This document shows, piece by piece, positions 12,401 through 24,483 of a stretch of DNA of 64,000 nt; positions within the stretch are counted from its first letter, which is position 1; the number at the start of each line of letters is the position of its first letter. The position numbers and the translations under genes are program-made. Under the pieces are notes generated by a model that saw nothing but the letters and a program-made list of their open reading frames with translations, had not been told where the DNA came from and did not search any database. Source of the stretch: Hypomyces perniciosus (lineage: Eukaryota; Ascomycota; Sordariomycetes; Hypocreales; Hypocreaceae); contig SPDT01000004.1 of assembly GCA_008477525.1 (NCBI GenBank), forward strand, positions 3,534,001 through 3,598,000. The letters run 5' to 3'.

Positions 12401-13330
12401 AGAACAGCTATTAAACTATCCTTAATTAGTATAAATAATAAAGCCTATTTTAAATTAGATAAGGAATTAGTAATTATAGGATTTTCTATAAAGCTATAGT
12501 AATTTATAGCCTTTAGTATAATATTTAAAGACTGTTTCCACTAATTAAAATTATTAGGGCTTACTAGCTTATAGCTTTCTAGAAAGCTATAGACCTTTTT
12601 TAATGCCTTTTTAATAAAACTATTATTTAAAGTAGAAATAGTATTTTAAGGTTAAAGAATAGATATAAAAGGAACCTGGACTAGTATAGGAATAAAAGTA
12701 AAAGCTTATATTAGCACTGAAATAGGGGCTATAGGATTAACTTATATTAGACTGGTAGTCTATTATTAAAGCCCTAATATAGCAGCAGCTAGGCTAGCTA
12801 GGGTATTAAATAACTAAGTTATAGTGTTATTCTAACCCTTTAACTGTGCTTTAACTGTTTTAGTAAGAGCCCTCTATGCCTGAAGCTCTTGTTTTATATT
12901 CTGCACCTAAATAAATAGATCCCTTTACTGCTAGGGAGAGCTATTATCCTTAATTAAGGAAATAGGGCTGCTAGGAGCCTTAATAGGTCGACTTATACTG
13001 CTAATATCGGACCTATATCCTATAGAAATAGGGAATATACTATATAGTATATAAAAATAGTAATACAAGTAGTATTACTGTAACTGTAACAGTATTTACA
13101 GTAGAAGCCTAGGAATAGCTTCTGGTAGCTAAAATCTAAAAATGCTGATATAAGCACTAGGATAAGCACTATAAAAACCCGCTATGAGTGCTGTAGTAGC
13201 GCTAGGGGAAGTGCTGTAACCACTAGAAAAATCCATTAATAGAGACCCGAGGAAAACTCTCCCGGGCTTATAACCTCTTAAACCAAACTGTAAAAGTAAA
13301 GACGCCTTCGCTAAAAGCAAGGCATATTTT
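9413..13330 (-). mobile_element. Copia-type retrotransposon copy B, minus strand, partial
   Basis: The minus strand carries the sister of copy A and is less mutated. The gag region runs from about 13,330 to 11,950 and includes a Ser/Thr-rich open stretch at 13129-13320. A protease-like YNTGSIVYIVNS lies near 11,620-11,690. The integrase follows from about 10,950, with the core region at about 9,900-10,600 reading KQNGLIEYFIRVLLNRLWAT, the usual Copia QNG..ER context. Reverse transcriptase is absent, because the copy ends at 9412 against an LTR of another family. Its 5' LTR was not recognised. Frames are broken, so nothing is expressed as intact protein. Confidence 0.7.
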
Positions 13331-16134
13331 GCAACTTATTGGCTGTATTTCAACATCTATTATAGGTGGTTTTATTATAAGTAATAAAGTTAAACTAATT
13401 TTAATATAGTTTTTTTATTATTTAGTCAATTTCTTTATCTTTCAAAATAAATATATATCTTATATACTCTTATATTTACTATTTTAAAAGTTTTTTCCAT
13501 AGGGAAATAGTAAATTTATCTTTTTAATAGAGTATATAATTTAGCGATAAATATAAGTTGTATTGGCTTATTATATATACTACTCTTATAGTTTACTTTA
13601 TTTATATATAATAAACTTTATACTATAGTACTTTAAATAATGTTACTTTTTACATTTAAACCTTTTATTATACTAAAAGTGCTATTCTATTAGTTTCTTT
13701 TAGTAGTAAATATAGTATCCTTTTAATTTATAACCTTTAAGTCTTTATAGCTAATAATATTCCTTTTAGGTTTTAGTATTTAGTTTAATAGTAATAATTT
13801 TAAAATTTTAATACTTTATAGTTATAATCTATTCTTTAAAGGCATTATAATTTTATATTTATTTTATAGAGTAAAATAGGATTTTAATTAAAAATATATT
13901 ATATTTTCCTTTTTCTTAAAGGAATACTATATATTTTTATATAATATAAATAATTTAAAATATAGTATAGTATTTTATATAATAAGGATATTTATAATAT
14001 AGTTTCTTTATATATAGAAATATATAAGTTTCATTTATATAGCTAAAGTAATTAGAATTGCTTAAATAGTTATTTTATTATTAGCTTTATTTTATATATA
14101 AAACTATTTATATAAGCGTAAATTTAACCTATTTTATTATATACCTATAGCAACTCTTTTAATTAAATTTAAATAATATTTATTTAATTTACTTTTAAAG
14201 TTATTATTTATAGGCAGTATATTTTTTAATTTTAAAAGTATAGTATTATATAGTATTATATAGTAATAATCTATATTATAAAAAGTTATTTTTATTTTTA
14301 TTATTAAAGTTACTATTATTAATTTATCTTTTATTACCTACAGTAATTTAATTAAAATATTAATAATTAATTATAGTAATTACTTATTTATTTAAAATAT
14401 TATTATTATTATTTAACTCTATAAAATAAGAGTTTAGGTTTTATTCTATTTGACTATTTAAATATAGTAAATACTTATTTACTTTATTTTGTTTAAGAAT
14501 ACTTTTAACAGTTAAGGATTTAAATTTTAATTAATATCTTTTTTAGTTTATTATCAATATCTTTTTAAATTATTTTAAATATTATTTCCTTTTAATTTCA
14601 TTAAATCTATAAATAAAGCAGTTATTATTATAGTATATAGTCTAGTTAAATAATATATAATTAATAAATTTTAAAACCATATTAACTTTTAATCTAAGTT
14701 TTAATATAAGCTTTTAAATTTTATTGGTTTTTGGCTTTTATAAAGCTTTATAGTTTTTTAAAAAGTATTTTAATTTATTATAGTTATAATACACAACTTT
14801 TACCTTTCTTTTTAAATAGCATTTAGATTTATTTAATTAAATGTTTTATTATTAAAGCTAATAATATATTTTTATTAATTTGTACTTTAATATATATATC
14901 TTTACTACTTATAAACTTATTTTAATTACTATTTTTTCTTTTTTTATATTTAAATAAAGTTTATAAAGTAAATTATTTATATTTATATATTTTTTAATAA
15001 ATTTAATAATACCTTTAATTTAAAAGAATTTATAAACTTCTTTTTTAACTTTTAATTTAAGTTTATTTTAAAAGCATTTAATTAAAGTAAAGTTTCTTTA
15101 TTTAACTTTAAAAGTATAGGTTTTAAAATATATAGTATAGTTAAAGTATTTATTTTTTAAATTAAGTTTAGAAGTTTATTTTCTATAGTATATTCTTTAT
15201 TAATTTTATTAAAAATACTTTTCAGTTTTTCTTTAAATTAATTATAATTAGCAAATATAAATTGTATATATTTATTAGCAGTTTCTTTATTATTAAAAAA
15301 ATCTCTTCAGGTAGGTTTAAACTACTTTAAAATATTCCCTTTTAAAATAGCGAATAGCTAAAAGGACTCTATTAATATTTATATTAAAGCCGGTTAAAAA
15401 ATAAGTAAAATAGTTATATTATTAAGTAAAAAATAGTTAAAGTGTTATAGTACTTTTATTAAAGTATTTAAGTAATTATATTTTAAGCAATTCTTTTAAA
15501 TCCCTTAAAGGTTAATTCCTTCTTAGGTTTTATATTAAGTCTAGAATAGGTGCTAGTAGTGTTTAGTTCTATAAGCCTATAATAGTTATTTACTATTAAT
15601 AAATCTTTTAATTAAGTTTAGTATTTTTAGTATTTAAATATTAATAGTATTATTCCTATTTTATATAGTTAGCTTTTATATATTAAAAAGCTTCCTTTAT
15701 ATAAATATATAGTTATTCTATTTTATTAACTTTATCTTTATTTGTACTCATACTTATATTATTATCTTTATTATTATCCTGCCTTTAATAAAGAGGTAGA
15801 ATAGAGGGTATAGTATTAGGGTTATTAAAAAAGGATACTATAGCGGATATATTTACAGTATTGTTTAAGATTCTTAATAGCCTTTTAAATAAAAGTTATT
15901 AGTATATAATAATCTAGGTTAATTTTTAAGGGATAAACCAAGGTTTATAGGTTTATATTAATAAAGAGGTTAAGGATAAATATTAAATAAGGCAATATAG
16001 TTATAACTTTATAAAATAAACAGTTTTAATATATATAATTGTTAGTAACTATTTAAATAATTATATTAAATAAATAATAAGCTAATAATATATATATAAA
16101 GGATATCTATATATAATTATTAATATTCTAGTAA
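13331..16134. repeat. Extremely AT-rich unclassified repeat relic
   Basis: About 2.8 kb of TA-rich sequence with no open frame and no recognisable transposase, gag or polymerase motif. Its composition matches the neighbouring RIP-mutated elements, so it is probably one or more older transposons mutated beyond recognition by eye. No terminal repeats were found. Confidence 0.45.
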
Positions 16135-16139
16135 GTATT

Positions 16140-16365
16140 TGTAACGGGTATAGCCTAACTGGAAAGTATACAGTTAAGGCACCTCTATATTGTCTATCTA
16201 TAGCTAAAGGAAAGAAGCTCTATACTAGCTATATATGCGTTATATAGTTATATGTATAGGGTTATGGCTGAGGTGGTTTCCTAATTAGGTAAGCAGTCTA
16301 GTTTTAGTTGTATTTCCAGATTCGGCGTAGTCGTGATTCCGGGAGATATAGCCTAGCCTATAATA
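16140..16365 (-). repeat. 3' LTR of the chromodomain Gypsy element
   Basis: This 226-bp LTR begins TGTAACGGG and ends CTATAATA on the plus strand. It aligns end to end with 21334-21559. It carries more T/A at variable positions at its inner end, for example ATATAGCC versus ACATGGCC. Confidence 0.85.
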
Positions 16366-16381
16366 TTACCCCCCCTTCTTA
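16366..16381 (-). other. Polypurine tract
   Basis: On the minus strand this reads TAAGAAGGGGGGGTAA, immediately before the 3' LTR. It is the expected plus-strand primer site and it fixes the element orientation. Confidence 0.7.
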
Positions 16382-19300
16382 CAGTAGCTCTCTCCTTAGG
16401 CGCCATTACTTCGCTGGCGCATAGCTGTTAAGTGGCCCATCATTAAATTCAATTAGGCCATATTTAAATATATAGTCGTCGAGGGCTGCTGTATCTTTAA
16501 GTATATGTATTAGTTTTTAGGTTAGCTCTATATATCCTTTCCACTATATTAATACTTCACGGAAAAAGCCGCGACCTCGCTATTTAATCCTCGCGCAAAA
16601 GACCTCTTTAACTTCCTATTTATCCTTACTATCCATTTATATTAGTAGTAGTTAAAGGTTATTTAAAATTTAGCCTAGAAAGGGGTTATTGGCCACTCTT
16701 TTTAGCAGGTTAATATAAAATCGCAGGTATATACCAGTTAATATACCTAGTTCTACTATATAAAGGCTAATAACCTTTATTACTATATATTTATAATATA
16801 AAGTATTAAGCTTTTTAAAAGGCTAGGGAGTATTATAATTGCTAAGGTATAGCTAGACTTTATCTTTTACTTTATATCTTTTAAAGGGGCCTTGCCGCTA
16901 ATTTACAGAGTCTTTATAGCGTTATTACATAGCGGTAAATACTGCTTAGGTAAAAGCAGTTACTCCTTTTAATCTTTTAACTATTTCTTTTACAGCCTTT
17001 TCCTTTAAATCCTTTAATCTAATAGCTTTGTTTTCTTTTATATATAGCTAAAGGGGTTTTATATAATAGCTGTATTTAAGGAAAAAGGGGCTTATTTAGA
17101 TAGCTATATATTTGCAGTTATTTAAAGCTAGTTATACTACTGGGAAAAGGTCTCTTTAATTACTTTAAAAATAGTCTATATATACTTTAAAGTATATTTA
17201 AATCTTTCAATTACTTTTCTCTAGTCTGCCATTAATCTATAGGTAATATACTGTATTTAGGCGTTATTAGGTTCCTATTAGTTTATAGAAAGCTCTTTAA
17301 AAGCAGCTAGTCTAATTAGATCTTTAGTTGCTAACTATAAACCAGGGTATCCTATAAAACCAATAGTAGTATTAAAGGAACCTCTTTATATATACTTCTG
17401 CCTCTATACTCTCTATTACTTTAAAGGTAATATTTTTAGTAAGCTAGTTAATAATAATTTAAAGGTATTATACTTATATTAGTCCTGTAAGTAATAGGTT
17501 AATTATAAAGTCTATAGCTAGGTTACTATAAATACACTAGGGAATAAATAGTAGTTTAAAGAGTTTTCGCTTATAGCTTCTTTATACTTTTCCTCTTTTA
17601 TATATATTATAGTTATAGAGGAATTATTAAACTATACTGTTAATTCCTAGCTAAAAAAACCTACAGGAAATAATAGCTAAGGTTCTATTATAACCTAAAT
17701 AGCCTAAAATTGCAGTATTATATTCTGCTTATATAATACAAATATACAGTATTTTACCTTCTTTTTCAATTATAGCCAGTACCTAGATATAGTTTTAGAA
17801 TATTAATCTTTATTCTTTATTAATTATATATTCCAATATCTATACTTTAAGTTAAAAGTCTGCAAAGAGGGAGCGCTTTTCCTTTTTAACTATAGTATAT
17901 ACCTGTTAATATACTAGGTCCTTTTAAATTATTAAGTTCTATAGGTCCTGTAGTTCTTTATTTTTATCAAATATATACATTAAAGGGAGATTAGTATTAC
18001 TATCCTTAAATCTTTATATTATTAATGCAGCTAGGATAAATTATATATAGCAGCTTAGTTTACGCTTATTGCCTTTATTAAATGGAAGGTTTTATTCCCT
18101 GCAGCTTAATGTATTAAGAGTGGCTGCCTTACTGCCTAGCCTATATTAGATTATAAAATTAAACTAAAAAAGGAACTCTGCCTAGCGCGTTTATTATTTA
18201 AAGAGTTTCCTATATATTATAAAGAATTGCAAGTTTTTATAGTTTAAAATAACTATAAAGGGGTTATAGCTATATAGCTTTACTCTCTATTCTTTTAAAC
18301 AATAAATTACTGCTAGTATTTCTTTATTATAGATAAAATAATTATATTTAACAAGGCTTAGCTTTTATAAGTAATAAACTATAATATAATATTCTCCCTT
18401 TTTATTCTTTTATAAAAAGACTCCTTTTAAAGTGTATTTTAAATAGTCTACTTTAATAAAAGTGCATTTTATAGGATTTTAAGCTTATAATATAAAGGCT
18501 TTAATAAAAAAGCATTTAAACTCCTAAAAGGCTACATCTTTTATACCTTTCTATTAAAAGGGGGTCTTTTTTTTAATTAGCTTTATAAGTAAGTAGACTA
18601 TTTAAAAGAACTTAGGGATAAATATTTAATAGTAATTAATAAAGCTAAAGAAGCTTTAGACTCCTATTACTATTATAGGTGCCTGCTATTTACTAATAGC
18701 TTACTGCTTTTTAAAGTTATAGGCAATTCCTTTACTGGTATATATAATAAACCTAAAGTATTTAATCTCTTTCTATATAAATACGCACTTTTTAAAATCT
18801 AAATATAGCCTAGTATTAGTAAAAGCGCGTAAAACTTACTAGACTTTCTTTATATAGTCTTTTTATAACCTATTAGTATAGATTAGGATATTATTGAGGT
18901 ATATAAACGTAAAGTTATTTAAAAAAGGGCATAATACCTGGTTAATATACTATTAGAATACTATTAATGCGCCAGTAAATCTAAATAAAACTACCTGCCA
19001 CCTATATAGGCTATAGTATATATAAAATACAGTCTTATATTTTTCTCTTTTTATAACTTTAATTTTATAAAACGCAGCTACTATATCTAGCTTTATAAAC
19101 TATTTTACTTTTATTAAACTATTAAAGGTTTTAGAAAAAAAGGGGAGGGGGTAGTAATTTTACTGTATTATTGCATTTAAGGCGCAGTAGTCTATGCAAA
19201 AGCGAATTCCTCTTTTAGGTTTTTAAATAAAAAAGACAGGGGCTATGGCAGCTAAACTGCTAGCTTAAATAAATCCTTTATTAAGTAAATTAAAGAGGGT

Positions 19301-21333
19301 TTTCTATAATATTAATAATTCCTTATATAATATACTATAAAGGGGGCCTTAAAAGAGTTCCAGTTCTTTACTATATTTATTAGCTTTTAAAGGAATCTAT
19401 AAATTAACTTTAAGGCAGTATAGTAAAAGCTTAATAGCTTTTTTTATAGAAAATAGCGAATAAAACTCTTTATATAGTTTAAAGGGGATATATTCCTGGG
19501 GATTTATAGGTTTTTTAAGCTAAAGTGCTTTTTTAATATCAGATAAGCTAATAGCTTAAAGGAAGTATACTTCCTTTTCGCTATTCCTTTTAATACAGTA
19601 GTATTTTACTTGCAATATTAAGGCTAGTATAAGCTAGGCTTTTTATATAGCTTTAATATTCCTAGGCTCCTCTTTATCTGTAAATTATAGCTATAGGCCG
19701 GCTTTTCTATAATTAACTTCCTTTTTAACTACATTATATATTACCTAATTAGCTTTAGCCTAAAGCTTACTAAAGATTAGGTTATAATCTAGTTTATTTA
19801 CTATATAGGCGTATTAATGTTTAATATAGCTATATAGATTTAGGTAAATAATAGTAATATAGCTGGTTTCTACCTTTTTATAGATTTCAGTAAATATCTT
19901 AATCTTCCTTTTAGTAATCTTAATTTACAGGAGGTATAACTTTTAAGTAAAAGAAGAGTTTATAATAATATAAAGGTTATAGCTAATATTAAATAGTACT
20001 ATAATAAGTATATTCTTTATTCTAGCTTATAATATTACTAATTCGCTAATTATTTACTCTTTAAACTCCTTCTATCCCTTTAATTTTTCCTTTATAGGCT
20101 TTAACGCTTAACTTTACATTAAAGCTAATCTTTTAACTTATTGTTAAAGTTACTGTTTTCTTTACTGTTAATATACTGGTTATTATTATTAAACTTGCGG
20201 TTAGCGATCTAGACTTAATGCGCCTAGGCTTTATAGCCTTTTTTGTAAAACCAGGCAATATATCCCTCCTTCCTGCAATAGTAATATATAGCCTCCCAGG
20301 CAGTATTTACTGTATTTATTAAAAAGCTGCATTAGCGCTAGTTCTTTATACAGTTCACGCCCCTTATCCAGGTATCACCTTCCTTATCGACTGCTTATAT
20401 ATAGTCCTTTAAAGTGCAATATAGTTAAAGCTTATTATATTTTTTCTGCTAAGAGTAGCCTATTAAAGCGGCTCTTACATTTTATTAGTCTAGATTTAAT
20501 TATTTAATGCAGCTAGCGATATCCTAGACCTTAGCAAGCTATTCGCTATAAATAAGCAGCAGGTCTACTATTACTAAGCGGAATTATAGTTTTAAAGATA
20601 ATACTCCCTTAAAAAAGATAATTTTAGCTTAGTTAGCCTAGTTATCGCCGCCTACTTTAAAGAGCTTTTATTTAAAGCAGGGAAGGAAAGATAAAAGCAA
20701 AGTTTTATCTCTTTACTTAAAAGTGTATAGCTTTTATGCAATTTAATTTTAAAGTCTTTAATCTTTATAGGTATAGTCTAGGTATTATATAAATTCTACT
20801 AGATTATAGTTCCTATTAATTCCTTTTAATATAGAAAAGGTAGCGATTACCTGCTTAAATATAATATTTAAATAAAAGTTAATAAAGTATTATTATTCTC
20901 TATTACTATTATAAAACTCTTTATTAAGTTTAAGCTTTTCGCGTATATTTTGCGCCTATATAGTATACTCCTTTTACTTTTTTAAGAATTTAAATAGGTT
21001 AAAGAGTAGCTTCCTTTTAACTTTAAGAGTTTATATAAACTCTATTATAAAGGTTAATATAGGCTTTATAGTTGCAGCCTACGCGGGTTTTTATTTAGGT
21101 TATAGAAAGAATAATATCTTATCTTCCTAGCTATCTAGCCTTTAAGTCGCTAGTGCTATAGAGTCCAGCTTTCTTATTAATATAGCTATTTATTCCGGTA
21201 AAGGTAGAATAGCTTACTCGATCCGCGACTATATATCGTCGCCTTTAAAGGCTTAGTCTCTGAAATTCGCCATTTTCCTTCTACAGTAAGAGTTCCGTTA
21301 CTTACTAGCTAGGTAATAGCTGAGCTATAGATA

Positions 21334-21559
21334 TATAATGGGTATAGCCTAACTGGAAAGCAAGCAGTTAGGGCACCTCTGTATTGTCTATCTATAGCTG
21401 AAGGAAGGAAGCTCTATACTAGCTATATATACGTTATATAGTTGTGCGTATAGGGTTGTGGCCGAGGTGGTTTCCTAATTAGGTAAGCGGTCTAGTCTTG
21501 GTCGTATTTCCGGATTCGGCATAGTCGTGATTCCGGGAGACATGGCCTAGCCTGTAACA
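21334..21559 (-). repeat. 5' LTR of the chromodomain Gypsy element
   Basis: This 226-bp LTR begins TATAATGGG (mutated from TGTAACGGG) and ends CTGTAACA on the plus strand, followed by the GTATT target duplication. It keeps more C and G than its partner, especially in the outer half. It contains TGGCCGAGGTGG, which resembles a tRNA A box. Confidence 0.85.
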
Positions 21560-21583
21560 GTATTACTGCAATTACTATAATAG

Positions 21584-21977
21584 TGTTAAAATAACAAGGT
21601 TATACTGAACCTCATTTAAGTGCAGCTTCTAGGAAGGTGCACCCAACGCAGCAATGAGGAAACGACTGAGAGTCTAGTTGGGTTAACAATGGATGAACAA
21701 TTGAATTGTAACTGAACTAATAGCTAGAAAGCTGTAGAATATCTAGTGATGTGCGGCTGGTGTAGAAGTGATTGTATGAACAATAGCTTTGTCTTCTACA
21801 CCAGCCGCACATCACTAGATATTCTACAGCTTTCTAGCTATTAGTTCAGTTACAATTCAATTGTTCATCCATTGTTAACCCAACTAGACTCTCAGTCGTT
21901 TCCTCATTGCTGCGTTGGGTGCACCTTCCTAGAAGCTGCACTTAAATGAGGTTCAGTATAACCTTGTTATTTTAACA
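21584..21977. mobile_element. Hairpin element: two head-to-head LTRs with TG..CA ends and a 5-bp target duplication
   Basis: Bases 21584-21767 and 21794-21977 are 184-bp inverted repeats with no mismatch seen by eye, separated by a 26-base loop (21768-21793). The outer ends are TGTTAAAATAAC and its complement. The unit is flanked by AATAG at 21579-21583 and 21978-21982, so it was inserted as a unit. The first about 220 bp are the LTR family also present at 9195-9412. The LTR ends in TTCTACA, which is complementary to TGTAGAA 26 bases earlier, and the inverted copy starts exactly there. It has no coding capacity and little sign of RIP, although everything to its left is mutated. Confidence 0.85.
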
Positions 21978-21982
21978 AATAG

Positions 21983-23084
21983 TATGGTAATTAAATAAAT
22001 AATTATACTTTTTAATATAGTAAGCGTTTAAGTACTTACTTTTAGCGCCGTAATCACTTCCTAATAATTAGTTAATATAACCAATATTCTCCTATATCCC
22101 TATAACCTGGTCTTTAATATAGTTGGGTTATAATATTAAAGCTAGCCTAAACTTTAAAATATTTAAAAAAGAGATAGCTATATAAAAATACTCTAAATTA
22201 ATAGATTTAATATTAACTTTAATAATTATAGCTTACTTAAACAGCTTTTAACTTAATAGAAAGATAAAATAAAAAGCAGTAATATATTATAAAGCTAACG
22301 TTTATAAAGACTATATGCTATTTACTAATATAAAGGTCTATAATATTAAAGCTATAAAGGCTATTAAAGTAATTAAAATAATAGCTAAAATTATAAAGAA
22401 TAACCTTAAAGTTAATAAAATATTTTTTAATAATGTATTAATAGTTAAAGGCCTATTAAATAAAGCTTTAACTTGATTATAAACAGAATGTATATAGTTT
22501 TAATATCTAATTAAAAAAATATACCTTTATAAAGTATTTATTTTTTAAATGCCTAGTTATAAAGATATATAAAGTAATAAAATAGTAAATAAACTAAAAA
22601 AAAGGTATAGCCTTTAACTTCCCTTTTTAAAAGCTAAAATACTTTAATATATATTAAATATTAAATAAAAATAAAAAAGCTATTTTTTAAAAAAAAAATG
22701 TTAAAAGGTAAATACTTTAAAAAGCTATTTACTATAAACCCTAAAAGTATTTATAAATCCTTTAAAACTAAAACTGTTTTTAATTTATTTTATATAAACT
22801 ATTAATACAAAGGTTTAATTATAAAGACTTTTAAAGTTATTATAATTAATTTAACTATAATATATAATTTTACTATAAATGCAGTTTTTTTAAAGAGTTA
22901 AAGTATTTTACTAAATGCTATATAATAAAAAGCTTTTTCCTTAAAACGCTTAAAAGTAAGAAACTAATTATATACTTACTAAAACCTAAAAGAAATAAAG
23001 CTTTTTAAAAGTTAGTAAAGGAGGTAAACCTATATAGCCCCCATCTACAAGATATAGATTAAAAATACACTAAAACCTTTCCTT
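21983..23084. repeat. AT-rich unclassified transposon relic
   Basis: About 1.1 kb of TA-rich sequence with only short, lysine- and asparagine-rich open stretches on the plus strand and no recognisable domain. It ends at the sharp change of base composition near 23,085. It is probably a RIP-mutated element, but its class cannot be told. Confidence 0.4.
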
Positions 23085-23814
23085 TATCTAGCGAAATGTA
23101 GCGAACAGAGTCTAAACCTCTGGCTCTTACTGACTTATTGCCTAGACGAGGCTGTTATACCTAGATACAGAGTGGTCGTAAATAGTAATAAAAAATTTTT
23201 GTGCTAGGGGACTATGCAAACTCAGGGTAGTGCTCGTCTTTCTATTGCGTGTGCAATTGAATCACAGTACCGTTCCCGCGTATCGTCTTCTCCTTCGCTA
23301 TGGACCAGCCACTAACCCGCAGGCTTATATACATAAATAGCAACTCATTCATTGACACACAAAAAGGATCTAGTGCAGTTTATCTATGACTTCACTCTCA
23401 ATTATTAAATTTAGGCCCGAATGTAATGGACGTCGACTGGCCTAATTTAGGAAAATCCCCATGCTTCAACACTGCTAAGCAACGTCTCAGATTTGCCCGC
23501 TCTTGGCTACCAACGACTGAATGTTTCATTTATGAGCATAAGAGGGGGAGCTGGTGCTACTAATTGCATTTTCCAGCTCCATCAGCGTCAATCTGTAGGA
23601 TGAGAAATCCCCCCAAAAAAAACAAGACCAAAGTCGAGTCGTCGGGTCGTCGAGTCATCGTGAGCAATTTCAATTTCTCACATCTTCTACAATCGGATAC
23701 TCATTTCCTTACAGGTATTAGCCTCAAAATACATTAAAAGCCCGGTTCGGCATCCTGTCATACGGTGGGTTTACTTCTTAATGTTACATACAAAGGGTTG
23801 GTTTAGTAATTTCC
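23085..23814. other. Gene-free border of the AT-rich block
   Basis: Base composition becomes normal here. I see no gene, RNA or repeat apart from a short GTCG-rich run near 23,633-23,662. Confidence 0.5.
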
Positions 23815-23898
23815 TATGTCGGTGCGTCAGGTTGTGGAAAGTCCACCATGATTTCTATGCTTGAAGGCTTCTACGATCCATCCAGTGGAAAATATTAA
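23815..23898 (+). pseudogene. ABC-transporter nucleotide-binding fragment (relic)
   Basis: One plus-strand frame reads [20 protein letters not shown] then DPSSGK before a stop. This is a Walker A loop (GASGCGKST) with the following helix and the RFYDP-type segment of ABCB-like multidrug transporters. No Walker B, signature motif or membrane domain is found nearby, and the frame is closed on both sides. It is a short remnant of a lost transporter gene next to the transposon block, not a functional gene. Confidence 0.6.
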
Positions 23899-24483
23899 TG
23901 TTTCGCATAATTATTCGGCAAAGCCGAATGCATCTTCGAATCTCCCAGTGAATGACTCCCCTGATCCAGCAAGACCCAACTCTCTCCCGAGACACGAGCA
24001 GCAAGAACAGCTCCCAGAATTGATAGTCCATCTGCGACGTCAATTTTGGATTCAGATTGAAGCTAGCCTTCTTGCCCCAAATGCATGAGATTTGGTATCC
24101 TTAACACCAGGTTGCCTCTCAAAAACTGCCGGCCCCAACTATCTAATGATTTAATACTATTTAGATTAAATTCAAGAGCTGTGCTTTTAAATGGACCTAC
24201 TACCCCACAGATCTTAGCCATGAGTGTCATAATGTTTGGGTGGATGTCTAATTACGACTTGGTATTAAGCCTTCTAGAGCGCCATTCTTAAATTCTCGCC
24301 ACGATTAGAGAGATATGTTCCCTGTTCATGGGATCACTTCTCCGCTTATTCGGAATGGGATTGCGTCTCGGCCATCATTTACACATGTGTTTGATGGGCT
24401 CGGCTACGCCTTTCATCTATTGGGCGGAATTGCCAGCACTGCCTCCTCCGAGGCCCTTGTTGTGCGTGGGATGAGCGTATGAA
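23899..24483. other. Gene-free stretch with short chance ORFs
   Basis: Short overlapping open frames are present on both strands. None has a recognisable domain or splice structure. It may be decayed continuation of the neighbouring relics. Confidence 0.35.

Larger units (their letters stand above)
16140..21559 (-). mobile_element. Complete chromodomain-type Gypsy retrotransposon with target duplication, RIP-degraded
   Basis: The element is 5420 bp, flanked by the 5-bp duplication GTATT (16135-16139 and 21560-21564), with two 226-bp LTRs. A polypurine tract on the minus strand adjoins the left LTR, so transcription would run right to left. Minus-strand features in order are: a degraded zinc knuckle near 20,225-20,290 (YYCRKEGYIAWFY, with two ligands changed to Tyr); reverse transcriptase near 19,180-19,260 (KPKRGIRFCIDY); the active-site box near 18,870-18,907, reading YLNNILIY with both Asp changed to Asn; RNase H and integrase regions; and a chromodomain-like end near 16,440-16,570 (WKGYIELT). 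Order and chromodomain point to a chromovirus. All frames are broken by stops. Confidence 0.88.

Noticed and set aside
13129..13320. Ser/Ala-rich 63-codon minus-strand ORF as a small secreted protein
   Set aside because: It lies in the gag-like 5' part of Copia copy B, and its frame continues the copy's homology with copy A.
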